64,000 nucleotides of DNA, taken from contig JBJEHU010000053.1 in NCBI GenBank assembly GCA_051876355.1, positions 1 to 64,000 on the forward strand. The letters run 5' to 3'. This DNA comes from Olsenella_L sp051876355. GTDB lineage: Bacteria > Actinomycetota > Coriobacteriia > Coriobacteriales > Atopobiaceae. The first letter of the stretch is position 1, and each line of letters starts with the position of its first letter. Shown in pieces: positions 1 to 8,800 of this stretch. Position numbers and translations under genes: made by a program. The notes under the pieces were generated by a model. The model was not told the origin of the DNA, ran no database searches, and saw nothing but the letters and a program-made list of their open reading frames with translations.

Positions 1-515
1 CCACATTCATGAGATGGCGGATCGTGTTGCACTCAGAATGCTAATCCGCCGAGCCATTACACCAACATTGCCGACACTACCATGACTTGGCATCTACGCC
101 ATTCTTCCTGAACGATAAGCTGCCAGAATTTGGCATATACGCTCAGCTCCTTTGGTGCTCCCTGGAAACGCTAACACCCCGAACGGATGGAAAAAGAGGC
201 CCGAACGGCAGGGGACGTTTTTCCGAAATTAATATTGTTTTCTAAATTAGATAGCAAGCTTCTTAACAGGAATAATGAGAGCGTTTTACTGAGATATTCT
301 GCAAACAAGCAGGTAATTCAGTAATACAAAGTTTCCTGATAGTAGAAATTTGGCGTACTGGTATTGAAACATTGATATCACTACTAGAAACTTTTTCTGA
401 TTAAATCTATAGAAATGCTTCTGGGCTAGTGGTAGATTCTGTCTGAAAGGACGTTGCTGGAGCAACGTTCATAAGGCTGAAAGACTCGAGACGAACCACG
501 GAGGCCCGAAGTTCC
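1..515. other. Gene-free left edge, AT-rich
   Basis: No convincing gene is seen here. A frame open from the left edge closes after about 27 codons near position 84 and matches nothing I recognise. Positions about 240-420 are clearly more AT-rich than the rest of the window. An inverted repeat GGCGGAT/ATCCGCC lies at 16-22 and 44-50. A tight hairpin (ACGTTGCT, GG, AGCAACGT) lies at 451-468 just upstream of the first gene and could be a terminator for something to the left or a leader structure. The stretch may carry the pilus-locus promoter, but I could not pick a convincing -35/-10 pair. Confidence 0.5.
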
Positions 516-968
516 ATGAGCAGACTGTTTGCAGACAGGGCAGCGAAGAAGGCTGCGTCTGCGGAACAACTCAAGGGAAAGGCAGCGCCTGAGAAGGCTG
601 CTGCGGGCATGCCTGCCGGAACAGACCTCTCCAAGCTCACGAGGCTTCAGCTCCTGGAGCTCCTGAAAGATGCCGTCGCCGAGAATGAGCGCCTGAAGAA
701 GGAGCTTGCAGAGACGAAGAAGCAGCTCGAGGACAAGCGCATCGCAATTGAGGACTCTGAGTCTCTGGCCGAAGCATCGCTTCGTCTTGCCGGCGTTTTT
801 GCAGCAGCGCAGCGTGCTATCGATCTCTATGGCTACAACATGGACCTGCAGAGGGCAGAAGCAGCAGACGCAGAAGAGGGATATGCGGAAGAAGGCGAAA
901 CTTCTGCCGAGGCAGAGGAAGACGAGGATGCTTCCGATGCCGCATCTGAGGAGGCGTTTGACGAGTGA
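516..968 (+). CDS. Coiled-coil protein of unknown function, pilus-locus associated
   Basis: 150-residue soluble protein with no signal peptide or membrane segment. The N-terminus (1-45) is Lys/Ala-rich. Residues 47-85 form a heptad-like coiled coil rich in Leu, Glu and Lys. A conserved-looking segment containing SLAEASLRLAGVF follows at about 87-100. The last 40 residues are strongly acidic (Glu/Asp/Ala). I recall proteins of this shape next to signal peptidase and surface-polysaccharide or pilus genes in Gram-positive bacteria, but know of no proven function. Its stop codon overlaps the GTG start of the signal peptidase gene by 4 nt, so the two are probably translationally coupled. The ATG at 516 was chosen because it opens the frame; the Shine-Dalgarno (GGAGG) is at 500-504. 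Confidence 0.75.
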   Translation: MSRLFADRAAKKAASAEQLKGKAAPEKAAAGMPAGTDLSKLTRLQLLELLKDAVAENERLKKELAETKKQLEDKRIAIEDSESLAEASLRLAGVFAAAQRAIDLYGYNMDLQRAEAADAEEGYAEEGETSAEAEEDEDASDAASEEAFDE

Positions 969-1576
969 AGAAGACGTCTCAAAAGCAAGGGCAGGAAGCG
1001 AAGAAGGTCGTTCTGCCGAGCGCTGAGCAGGTGGATGCCGAGCTTGCGCGCGAGCAGAAGAAGCACTCCAAGGGAAAACGCGCACGCAATACGGCAGCAG
1101 TGCTTGCTGCCGTCTTTGCTGGAGCGGTGCTTCTCTCCATGCTGGCATTCCCGCTCTACCGCATCTACGGCGACTCGATGACGCCGACGCTCGAGGAAGG
1201 GGACATCGTCCTTGCCTCCAAGAGCGCTGAGATCCAGCGCGGCGACCTCATCGTCTTCTCCTACAACAACAAGACGCTCGTGAAGCGTGTCATAGGGCTT
1301 CCCGGAGACTGGATCGATATCGACGAAGCAGGAAACGTCTCCGTGAATGGCGAGGTCATAGACGAGCCCTACCTCCAGGGAGAGAAGAGCCTGGGGCAGG
1401 CAGATATCGAGTTCCCGTACCAGGTGCCCGAGAGCAAGTACTTCGTGCTCGGGGACCACAGGAGCATCTCGGTGGATTCGCGCCTTTCCCAGATGGGCGC
1501 CATTCCTCAGGAGCAGATCATCGGCGAGGTAATGCTCCGCATCTGGCCCCTTACGTCATTCGGCACCTTGGAATAG
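965..1576 (+). CDS. lepB: Signal peptidase I
   Basis: 203 residues. Type I signal peptidase that cleaves signal peptides on the outer face of the membrane, probably including those of the pilins downstream. A Lys-rich cytoplasmic N-terminus is followed by one membrane segment at about residues 41-62. The catalytic serine lies in GDSMTP, the general-base lysine in VKRVIG, and the family box GDHRSISVDSR is near the C-terminus. The start is GTG at 965, overlapping the upstream stop. In pilus islands of Gram-positive bacteria, signal-peptidase-like proteins (SipA) can be needed for pilus assembly. Unlike some degenerate SipA proteins, this one keeps both the Ser and the Lys, so it should be active. 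Confidence 0.93.
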   Translation: MKKTSQKQGQEAKKVVLPSAEQVDAELAREQKKHSKGKRARNTAAVLAAVFAGAVLLSMLAFPLYRIYGDSMTPTLEEGDIVLASKSAEIQRGDLIVFSYNNKTLVKRVIGLPGDWIDIDEAGNVSVNGEVIDEPYLQGEKSLGQADIEFPYQVPESKYFVLGDHRSISVDSRLSQMGAIPQEQIIGEVMLRIWPLTSFGTLE

Positions 1577-1785
1577 GGGCCATTTCAGAAGAGCAGGCAA
1601 CGCCCTAACAAGAGAGGACGCAAAGACATGCAGACCATCCAGGAACGGGAGTCCGGACCCTGAGAGACATTCGGAACACCAAGGCAACCAGGCTTTCCGC
1701 CCCCACGGAAGCTTGAGATAGCAAAAGGCAAGCAATGCAAGCAAGTACAGGCAAGCAAGAGAAATACAGGAAGAGAGAAGGATAC
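1577..1785. other. Leader region upstream of the backbone pilin
   Basis: 209 nt without a gene. It contains GGACGCAAAG at 1616-1625, a string also found in the core of c-di-GMP-I riboswitches, but the rest of that fold is not evident (see rejected items). GCAAGCAA-type motifs recur three times between about 1729 and 1760. A purine-rich Shine-Dalgarno (GAGAGAAGG) precedes the pilin ATG at 1786. Confidence 0.4.
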
Positions 1786-3312
1786 ATGAGCAAGACAAAG
1801 AACCTGCTCGAACGTGCAGTTGCTGCCATCCTGGCAGTCGCTATGGCGCTCGTGCTGCTGCCGGCAAATGCGCTGGCTGCAGACACCACGACTTATAAGC
1901 TGACGCTTACGGGCACAGCTACCGGCCACACCTACGAGGCATACCAGATCTTCACGGGTGATCTTGCGACCGGAACCGATGGAACGAAGACGCTCTCCAA
2001 CGTTAAGTGGGGTTCCGGCGTCACATATACCGGAACCGAGACGGCTTCTGAGGTTGCAGAGAAGCTCGCAAAGAATGAGATGACCATCTCCGATCTCGAA
2101 GGCAAGCTCACGCTCACAACGCCGGTCAAGACAGTTGCGTCCTCTAAGGACTCGACAGTGATTGACGGCCTCGCTTCCGGCTACTACCTCGTGAAAGACA
2201 AGGACGGCACCCAGGACAACACAAGCGATGCTTATACGAAGTTTATCGTTCAGGTAGTCGGCGATACCTCTACAGCTGTCAAGTCTAGTGTTCCGACCGT
2301 TACCAAGAAGGTCCAGGACAATACGAACGGTCAGCTTTCGGATTGGCAGGATTCTGCAGACTGGGCCATCAATGAGTGGGTGCCCTTCCAGATCACTGGT
2401 ACCATGCCTTCGACGATTGCAGACTATTCGACTTACAAGTATGTTTTCACTGATACCATGTCCAAGGGCCTGACCTATGATGGTACCGATGCTACTCACA
2501 AGGCTACCATCAAGATTTACTCGAGCGCTGCTGACACAACCGGCATCAATGTTACCTCCAGCTTTACTGAGGCGACCGAGACGAAGACTGACGGCTCCAC
2601 AGTTGTTACCTGGACCATCAATGATCTCAAGTCCATTCCGGGTGTGACTCTTACGGCTACGTCTAGGGTAGTTGTTACCTATTCCGCAAAGCTCAACGTG
2701 AATGCCAATATCGGCTCTGAGGGCAATCCTAATACTGTGAATCTGACCTACTCCAACAACCCGAACAGCGGTGGCGAGGGCGAGACAGGCAAGACTCCAG
2801 ACGACAAGAACATCGTCTTCACCTACAAGACCATCGTGAACAAGGTTGACCAGGATGGCACTACGCCCCTCGCAGGTGCTGGCTTCACTCTCCAGAAGAA
2901 GAACGCCGATGGAACCTACACAGATGTACAGACCATCTCCGCAGAGCACAACGCGACGACATTCACGTTCTCCGGTCTCGACGACGGCGACTATAAGCTC
3001 ATTGAGAGCACGACGCCTGCCGGCTACAACACGATGACACCAGTCGAGTTCACGATCACCGCGACGCATGAGGAGGAATCCGACGACCCGAAGCTCCTCA
3101 CCCTCTCCGGCAGCACGACGACGGGTGAAGCTACGTGGACGGCTGACAAGAACGCCGGCTCCCTCACGACCTCTGTCGTGAACAAGCGCGGTTCTGTCCT
3201 CCCGTCCACGGGCGGCGCAGGCACGACGATGCTCTATGTCGGCGGCGCAACACTCGCTGCAGCAGCAGCCTTCGGCATCTACCAGCTCCGCAAGAAGGAC
3301 AACGAGGCCTAA
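1786..3312 (+). CDS. LPXTG major pilin (isopeptide-forming backbone subunit)
   Basis: 508 residues from the ATG at 1786, which follows a good Shine-Dalgarno; an in-frame ATG at 1735 would add 17 non-signal residues. Residues 1-31 are a signal peptide ending in ANALA. A pilin-type lysine segment (TVTKKV) lies near residues 172-177. A SpaA/Cna-B-like domain in the C-terminal third has an E-box (YKLIESTTPAGYN) near 402-414, whose Glu would promote an intramolecular isopeptide bond. LPSTG at 472-476 is followed by a hydrophobic helix and a basic tail. This is the architecture of Spa-type backbone pilins, which a class C sortase polymerises through a pilin lysine. It sits directly before the sortase gene, consistent with being the major shaft subunit. 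Confidence 0.9.
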   Translation: MSKTKNLLERAVAAILAVAMALVLLPANALAADTTTYKLTLTGTATGHTYEAYQIFTGDLATGTDGTKTLSNVKWGSGVTYTGTETASEVAEKLAKNEMTISDLEGKLTLTTPVKTVASSKDSTVIDGLASGYYLVKDKDGTQDNTSDAYTKFIVQVVGDTSTAVKSSVPTVTKKVQDNTNGQLSDWQDSADWAINEWVPFQITGTMPSTIADYSTYKYVFTDTMSKGLTYDGTDATHKATIKIYSSAADTTGINVTSSFTEATETKTDGSTVVTWTINDLKSIPGVTLTATSRVVVTYSAKLNVNANIGSEGNPNTVNLTYSNNPNSGGEGETGKTPDDKNIVFTYKTIVNKVDQDGTTPLAGAGFTLQKKNADGTYTDVQTISAEHNATTFTFSGLDDGDYKLIESTTPAGYNTMTPVEFTITATHEEESDDPKLLTLSGSTTTGEATWTADKNAGSLTTSVVNKRGSVLPSTGGAGTTMLYVGGATLAAAAAFGIYQLRKKDNEA

Positions 3313-3391
3313 GGCCTGGCTGTTCTGACGAAACGTTCTGCGGCAGGCCTGCATCTTGGGTCTGCCGCACCCGACCCTGGAAGACAGTGAC

Positions 3392-4267
3392 TTGAAGAGG
3401 AAGCGCAACAAGAAGGTTCTTATCGCTGAGATCGTGCTCGGCTGCCTGCTTCTTGCAGGTATTGGCATGATGCTCTATCCCACCATCTCTGATTGGTGGA
3501 ACAAGCAGCATCAGTCAGAGGCCATCGCTACATATCAGCAGGCGGTCTCTGACAACTCGGCAGAGAAGAACCAGGAGATGTGGGACGAAGCAGTTGCGTA
3601 CAATGCAACGCTTCAGCCGGGAACTTCCCGGTTCACGCTCACCGAAGATGAGCTTGCCCAGTACGAGAGCCTCCTCAATGTCACCGGCACCGGCATCATG
3701 GGCTACGTGAAGATCCCGAAGATCAATGTCGAGCTTCCTGTCTATCACGGCACCGACGATGCAACGCTCCAGATAGGCGTGGGGCATATCCCGGGCTCCT
3801 CGCTTCCAGTGGGAGGCCTTGGAACCCACACCGTGATCTCCGGGCACAGAGGGCTTCCTTCGGCCAGGCTCTTCACGGATATCGACCAGCTCGAAGAAGG
3901 AGACCTCTTCGAGATCGATGTCCTCGGAAAGACCCTGACCTACCAGGTGGACCAGATCAGGACTGTGCTTCCAGATGAGCTCCAGGACCTCGAGATAGAT
4001 CCGAACATGGATCTGGCAACACTCGTGACCTGCACGCCCTACGGCGTGAACACCCACAGGCTCCTGGTCAGGGGACACAGGGTGGATACGCAGCAGCTTG
4101 CTGCAATCGACGGCAATGCGACGAAGATCGATCCAGTCGTCTCCGCATTGGTCCTGACTGTAGCAGTGGCCCTCGTCTTCTTCGTGGTGCGCCTTGTCAG
4201 ACAGAGGCGCAGCCAGAACGCAATGAATGCACTTTCCGGAAAGGATGGCACCGATGCCAAGAGGTAG
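3392..4267 (+). CDS. srtC: Class C sortase (pilus polymerase)
   Basis: About 291 residues. The catalytic triad is complete: His152 in SGHRG, Cys214 in TLVTCTPYG and Arg223 in THRLLVRG; the TLxTC-TPYG arrangement is typical of class C. There is an N-terminal membrane anchor (about 10-32) and a second transmembrane helix near the C-terminus after VVSALVLTVAVAL, as class C enzymes often have. I chose TTG at 3392, 6 nt after GGAAGA; the frame also opens at a TTG at 3356. It should join LPSTG-cleaved backbone pilins through lysine. The 3' end overlaps the next gene by 14 nt, so the genes form one operon. Confidence 0.92.
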   Translation: MKRKRNKKVLIAEIVLGCLLLAGIGMMLYPTISDWWNKQHQSEAIATYQQAVSDNSAEKNQEMWDEAVAYNATLQPGTSRFTLTEDELAQYESLLNVTGTGIMGYVKIPKINVELPVYHGTDDATLQIGVGHIPGSSLPVGGLGTHTVISGHRGLPSARLFTDIDQLEEGDLFEIDVLGKTLTYQVDQIRTVLPDELQDLEIDPNMDLATLVTCTPYGVNTHRLLVRGHRVDTQQLAAIDGNATKIDPVVSALVLTVAVALVFFVVRLVRQRRSQNAMNALSGKDGTDAKR

Positions 4268-5246
4268 CGCAAGACAGAGGTTGCAGGCAGCAGGGCTTGC
4301 CTTCCTTGCGGCATGTGCGCTCATGCTCCTGCCGCTTCAGGCCAAGGCTGCAACGCCTGCTTCTGGCCAGCATGTGGATACCTCCGCTGCAGGGGAGATT
4401 GTCCTCAAGGCATGCCCCGTCGATGGGCAGACCTTCACGGTCTATCGTGTGGCCACGATGGATACCGACGGCAGCCTTGCTGCAGTCGATGCCCTGGCAT
4501 CTGCTGTCGAGGCAACGGGCATGGATCCTGCCGCGCTTTCTTCAGGAGATGTCTCTGCTGATGCAATGCAGCAGATGGCACAGAGCTGGGAAGGCTATGT
4601 GCTTGCGGATGCCTCCTCGTTCTGGGGTGCAGCAAAGACGGCAAAGGGTGGCACAGCACAGTTTTCTGGCCTCGTCCCCGGCTGCTATCTCGTCGTTGCT
4701 GATACCTACACCTCGGGCAATACGACCTGGCTCGGCTCTTCCTGGCTTGTCGTTATCCCTTCCGTCAACGCTGATGGCACCTATATCTATTCGCAGGACG
4801 TGGAAGCCACGAAGCTCGTGAGCGTCCAGAGCCAGAAGTTCGAAAACGTCGTACAGAAGCTCTGGAAGGATGCTTCGGGACATCCCGCATCCGTGAAGGT
4901 CGATATCTACAACGGCGATGAGCTCTACCAGACCGTGACGCTCGACTCCTCGAACGATTGGACCTATCGCTGGGAAGGGGAGGGCTCCTGGTCCGTGAAG
5001 GAAGTAAGGGATGGCATGGAGGCATACAAGGCTTCTGTCTCCTCTTCCGTAAAGACTGAAGGCACGACCACGACCTCGTCCTGGCAGATTACGAATTCGG
5101 GCACTACGACGACCAAGACCACGACAGGAAAGCTCGCCGACATGGGCGATACGAACAGCCAGACCATGATGCTGGCGCTTCTGGGTGCAGGAGCGGCACT
5201 TCTTGTCCTCGGTATCGTCCTTTCCCGCAGAAGGAAGGATGCATAG
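4254..5246 (+). CDS. Cna-B-type surface protein with degenerate sorting signal
   Basis: About 330 residues. ATG at 4254 lies 9 nt after GGAAAGG; in-frame ATGs at 4227 and 4245 are alternatives. Signal peptide at about 1-33 ending near QAKAA. The N-terminal half (VDGQTFTVYRVA, GCYLVVADTYT) resembles a pilin/Cna-like beta domain. A Cna-B repeat follows (VVQKLWKDASG to WSVKEVRDGMEAY). The C-terminus has a Thr-rich linker, then a hydrophobic helix and an Arg/Lys tail as in sortase substrates. Where LPXTG should be, the sequence is LADMG (294-298). I infer a minor pilin or basal/anchor subunit. Whether it is covalently sorted is doubtful because the conserved Pro and Thr are missing. Confidence 0.75.
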   Translation: MPRGSARQRLQAAGLAFLAACALMLLPLQAKAATPASGQHVDTSAAGEIVLKACPVDGQTFTVYRVATMDTDGSLAAVDALASAVEATGMDPAALSSGDVSADAMQQMAQSWEGYVLADASSFWGAAKTAKGGTAQFSGLVPGCYLVVADTYTSGNTTWLGSSWLVVIPSVNADGTYIYSQDVEATKLVSVQSQKFENVVQKLWKDASGHPASVKVDIYNGDELYQTVTLDSSNDWTYRWEGEGSWSVKEVRDGMEAYKASVSSSVKTEGTTTTSSWQITNSGTTTTKTTTGKLADMGDTNSQTMMLALLGAGAALLVLGIVLSRRRKDA

Positions 5247-5829
5247 GACCGTGGGTGCACGAAAGCCTGGCATGGGCAGGATCCTCGCTCTTCTCGGTGC
5301 AGCCTTTCTGGTCGCTGCTGCCATCATAGGAGTGAAAGGATTCATCGAAGGAAAGGCACGGCAGAGCGAAAGCGCCGAGCTCATCTCCCGGATCATGCAG
5401 GACCTCGATGAGACGAGTATTCCTGCATCTGGCGGAGAGGCTCAGACGGTTCCTTCCGAGCTGCCGGTACTTGAGCTTGAGGGCACGGATATCGCAGGGA
5501 GGCTCGAGATCTCATCCATCGGCCTGGATGTCCCTGTCGCTGCAGATTCCTCTGCAGCAGGCCTTCTTCCGTATCTGAGCGCAGAGCGCACCTCCTCCCT
5601 TGCTATCCAGGGAGAGTCCTATCAAGGGGATGGCGCCTTCGGCAGGATCGACACGCTCACGGCGGGCACCACGGTCTCCTTCAGGGAGATGGATGGCACG
5701 ACAGCACGTTTCCTCGTTATGGGTTCGGGCACGCTGGCAGACGAGTTCAACGACTCCTATGACCTGATCATCTATTGGAAGGACGCATTCGGCACGAAGC
5801 ACTGGGCGGGCTGCTCTCTGGCCTCCTGA
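5239..5829 (+). CDS. Sortase-like protein lacking catalytic residues (pseudo-sortase)
   Basis: About 196 residues from ATG 5239, which overlaps the upstream stop by 8 nt; GTG 5251 is an alternative start. An N-terminal transmembrane helix (about 14-33) is followed by an exported domain with sortase landmarks. AGRLEISSIGLDVPVAAD matches the sortase opening strand (compare MGYVKIPKINVELPVYHG in the neighbouring enzyme), and FGRIDTLTAGTTVSF matches the strand after the catalytic His. By manual alignment Glu126 stands at the His position, Tyr179 at the Cys position and Trp189 at the Arg position. It should therefore be unable to catalyse transpeptidation. A scaffold, chaperone or regulator of pilus assembly is possible but is inference. 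Confidence 0.6.
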   Translation: MHRTVGARKPGMGRILALLGAAFLVAAAIIGVKGFIEGKARQSESAELISRIMQDLDETSIPASGGEAQTVPSELPVLELEGTDIAGRLEISSIGLDVPVAADSSAAGLLPYLSAERTSSLAIQGESYQGDGAFGRIDTLTAGTTVSFREMDGTTARFLVMGSGTLADEFNDSYDLIIYWKDAFGTKHWAGCSLAS

Positions 5830-5896
5830 TGGGAGGGCACAGAGAAGCTCACAAGGCTTTGCAGGAAGAAGCGGCGTAGCGAAAGCTGGAGACAAC

Positions 5897-8800
5897 ATGA
5901 GCACGCTTTTCGATAAAGCACGGCAGATGCTCGAGAACAACCGCGAGCACAGAAGATGGCAGAGACACACGGGCGCTATTGCCCTTGTGCTGGGAGCTGC
6001 CATCTGCGCTCTTCTCATCGGCACGGCAACGGCTCTGTCCGGTGCAGGCACGCTCTCTGATGCTCTGACGGACGATTCTGCTCTGTTCTGGCGTGAGAGC
6101 GGCACGAGCGAGGCTGCCTGGCAGAAGGTGGACGGAGATACGCCTCTTGCGGGAGACTCCGAGCTCAGGCTCCGCCTTGCCTTCAAGCTCGATGCGCAGG
6201 ATCTCAAAGATGGTGCAGGCTACAGCTATACCCTGCCGGAAGGCCTTACAGTCGATGATGCAGATGCTCTCTCTGTCTTCAGCGGGACTGGCGCGGATAC
6301 AGGATCTGAGACCGGAGCCGTGACGGCCTCTGGCCTCACCGCTTCCATCAAGGAAAATATCCTCACGATCAGCTATGCAGGAGACGAGAGCGAGGATAGC
6401 GAGGGCACGGTCTCCTTCTATGTGGATATCGACTTCACGTTTGCGGGGCTCACGACTGACGACGAAGGGCTTGCCAAGCTCAAGCTGAACAATAAAATCA
6501 CGCTTACTGCCGTGAAGGCGCAGGAGGCGGCTGCGGCTGAGGAGACTGCATCCACCGCCAGCGCTTCCGAGATCACAACTACGGATAACGGTACTGAGAC
6601 GGCAACTGCTGCCGCTGCAGCAGCTGAGAGCACAACCAGCGAAAGCGAAGTCTCTTCTGCAAAGGCAGCGACGGCCGAGGCGGATGCTGAGGTAGCTGCT
6701 ACGGCTGAAAGTGCCGATGCATCTACGGACGCTGCCGCTGAGACAGAAAGCAGTGACGAGAATGCTGCTACGGCTTCCTCTCCTGTTGATGCAAGCGCAT
6801 ACCTGACGAGTGCCACGCTCTATAAGAACGTGAATAATTCCTGGCAGGTGACAACCATCTTCAACGATGGCGACAGCGCCCGCGTGGAGCTTGGATTCAC
6901 CTTCGCAAACGGCGTCATTACTTCCACCAGCAAGGATGCTACCTACCAGCTGCCAGATGGCGTGCGTCCTGTTGACGCTATCTCCAACGCCGTAATCTAC
7001 GACAATGCTAACCAGCAGGTAGGCACCTTCGATGTGTCGACTGACGGCCTGGTGACCATGCATTTCTCTGATAGCTTTGCGACTGGTAATACAATCGTTG
7101 CTTCCCTCTATTTCAAGGGGTGGGTTACAAGGACGGGATCTGCCTCCGACGGCACCATCCAATTTGGCACGACGGGTACAAATATCACAGTGAATGCTGT
7201 CACCACCAATGACATCCATGTCAGCAAGGAAGGCACGCTGAATGTGAATCGCGATGGCGCGACCTACAAAATCACCGTGACTTCGAACAATGGCACCGGC
7301 GGCAACCATCTCGATATCAACGATACCGTGCACGTGCGTGACAACATCACCTACACGGACTTCTATGATCACAGCTCTCTGCAGGTTATCAAGAAGACGT
7401 CCTCTACGGATGCAGGAACTCCTGTCACCATCGGCACGCTGTCCTCGACAACGGGCGGAGTGATGTGGAATACCACTAACGGAAAGCCGCATTTCCTGCT
7501 CCAGCTTCCCATCCTCAATGCTGGCGAGAGCTATGAGATCACCTATACGGCAAGTTTCACGACAACAGACGATGACATTGACAGCAATATCGGCAACACG
7601 GTTCAGGCGAACTCTGCAACTCAGGGAGTCTATGACGCTGTCAACCTTACGTCCAGAGCAGATGACCTGAAGACGGGGGCAATCAACGGCAGTGTCATTG
7701 ACTGGACGGTCACTCTGAACCGCAACAACAAGAGCCTTGCGGGCTTCCAGATGACGGACAATCTGCCTGGCGATCTCAAGGGCGAAATAACAGTCAGCGA
7801 CGCTGACGGAAACCCTGTGCTCACACTGAGCGAATCGAACAACTACCAGGCTACAGCCTCAGGCTTCACGGCCAAATATGAGCCAGACAATAACCGCCTC
7901 CTAACGATTACTGTTGCAGATGGCAGCACCAATACGGGCACCTATAAGGTCTCCTACAGCACCAAGCCGACGGAGTCGGCGAGCGGCACCAATACGAATA
8001 CAGCGAATACCGTGTATGCCGGCAGCACCACGCATAGCGTATCTGCCACGGTCGGAATTGGCAGTTTCTTCAGCTGGGGGTTGAAGAAGACTGCTACAAG
8101 TGCGGATTTCCAGGGCCATGGCAAATACAGGATCGGCTGGCAAACTGTAGCTACCGCTCCGGCAAATCTAGATGGCAGCTATACCATCACCGACACGATA
8201 GAGAGCCTGTATGACCGGGCCCAGGGAGGCGCCGAGCTCAGTGCAGCGGGACACTATGTCACTGCAGGCAATCTCCTTGCTACCCTCCAGGCCAGCAGAA
8301 ACATCCTTATCGTGAACTCCGATACCGGCGTCACATATTATTCAGACGGATTGAACGCCGATGGCACCATCGCCATGAAGGTCTCCCAGAGCGGGAACGT
8401 GACTGCTGCTCCTATGACCGTAACGGTGACCATGTACGATGGCGACGGTACAGTCGTTTCGAATGACGGCGACAGCCATGTGAAGAGCTTCACGGTCACG
8501 GCTACGCCGGCTGACGGAGCCTCTCTAGCGGGAACCACTTCGACTCTCAAGTATTGGACCATCACAGATACAACGGCTGCGGGCATCCCTGATGGCGCAG
8601 ATGTCTATATGCGCAACAGGGCAAGCGTCGGCGGCCTCTCATCCGAGGCAAATACCGTGGTGCGTCAGGCATCTGCCTTCGACAAGCAGATGTATATAGG
8701 GAGCTGGTCGAATGCAACCAAGACCATGCAGTACGACAGGAACACGTTCAGCAACAACAAGCTGACTTTCCGTTTGCTTGTCGATACCACAGACAAATCC

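Noticed and set aside
1..84. Partial gene entering from the left edge
   Set aside because: The open frame is only 27 codons and shows no recognisable domain; it cannot be supported.
1594..1690. Possible c-di-GMP-I riboswitch upstream of the pilin, because of GGACGCAAAG at 1616-1625
   Set aside because: The GNRA-loop hairpin, the second stem with its tetraloop receptor and the closing GGTTGCC-type arm are not found. A covariance-model search with the Rfam GEMM-I model would decide.
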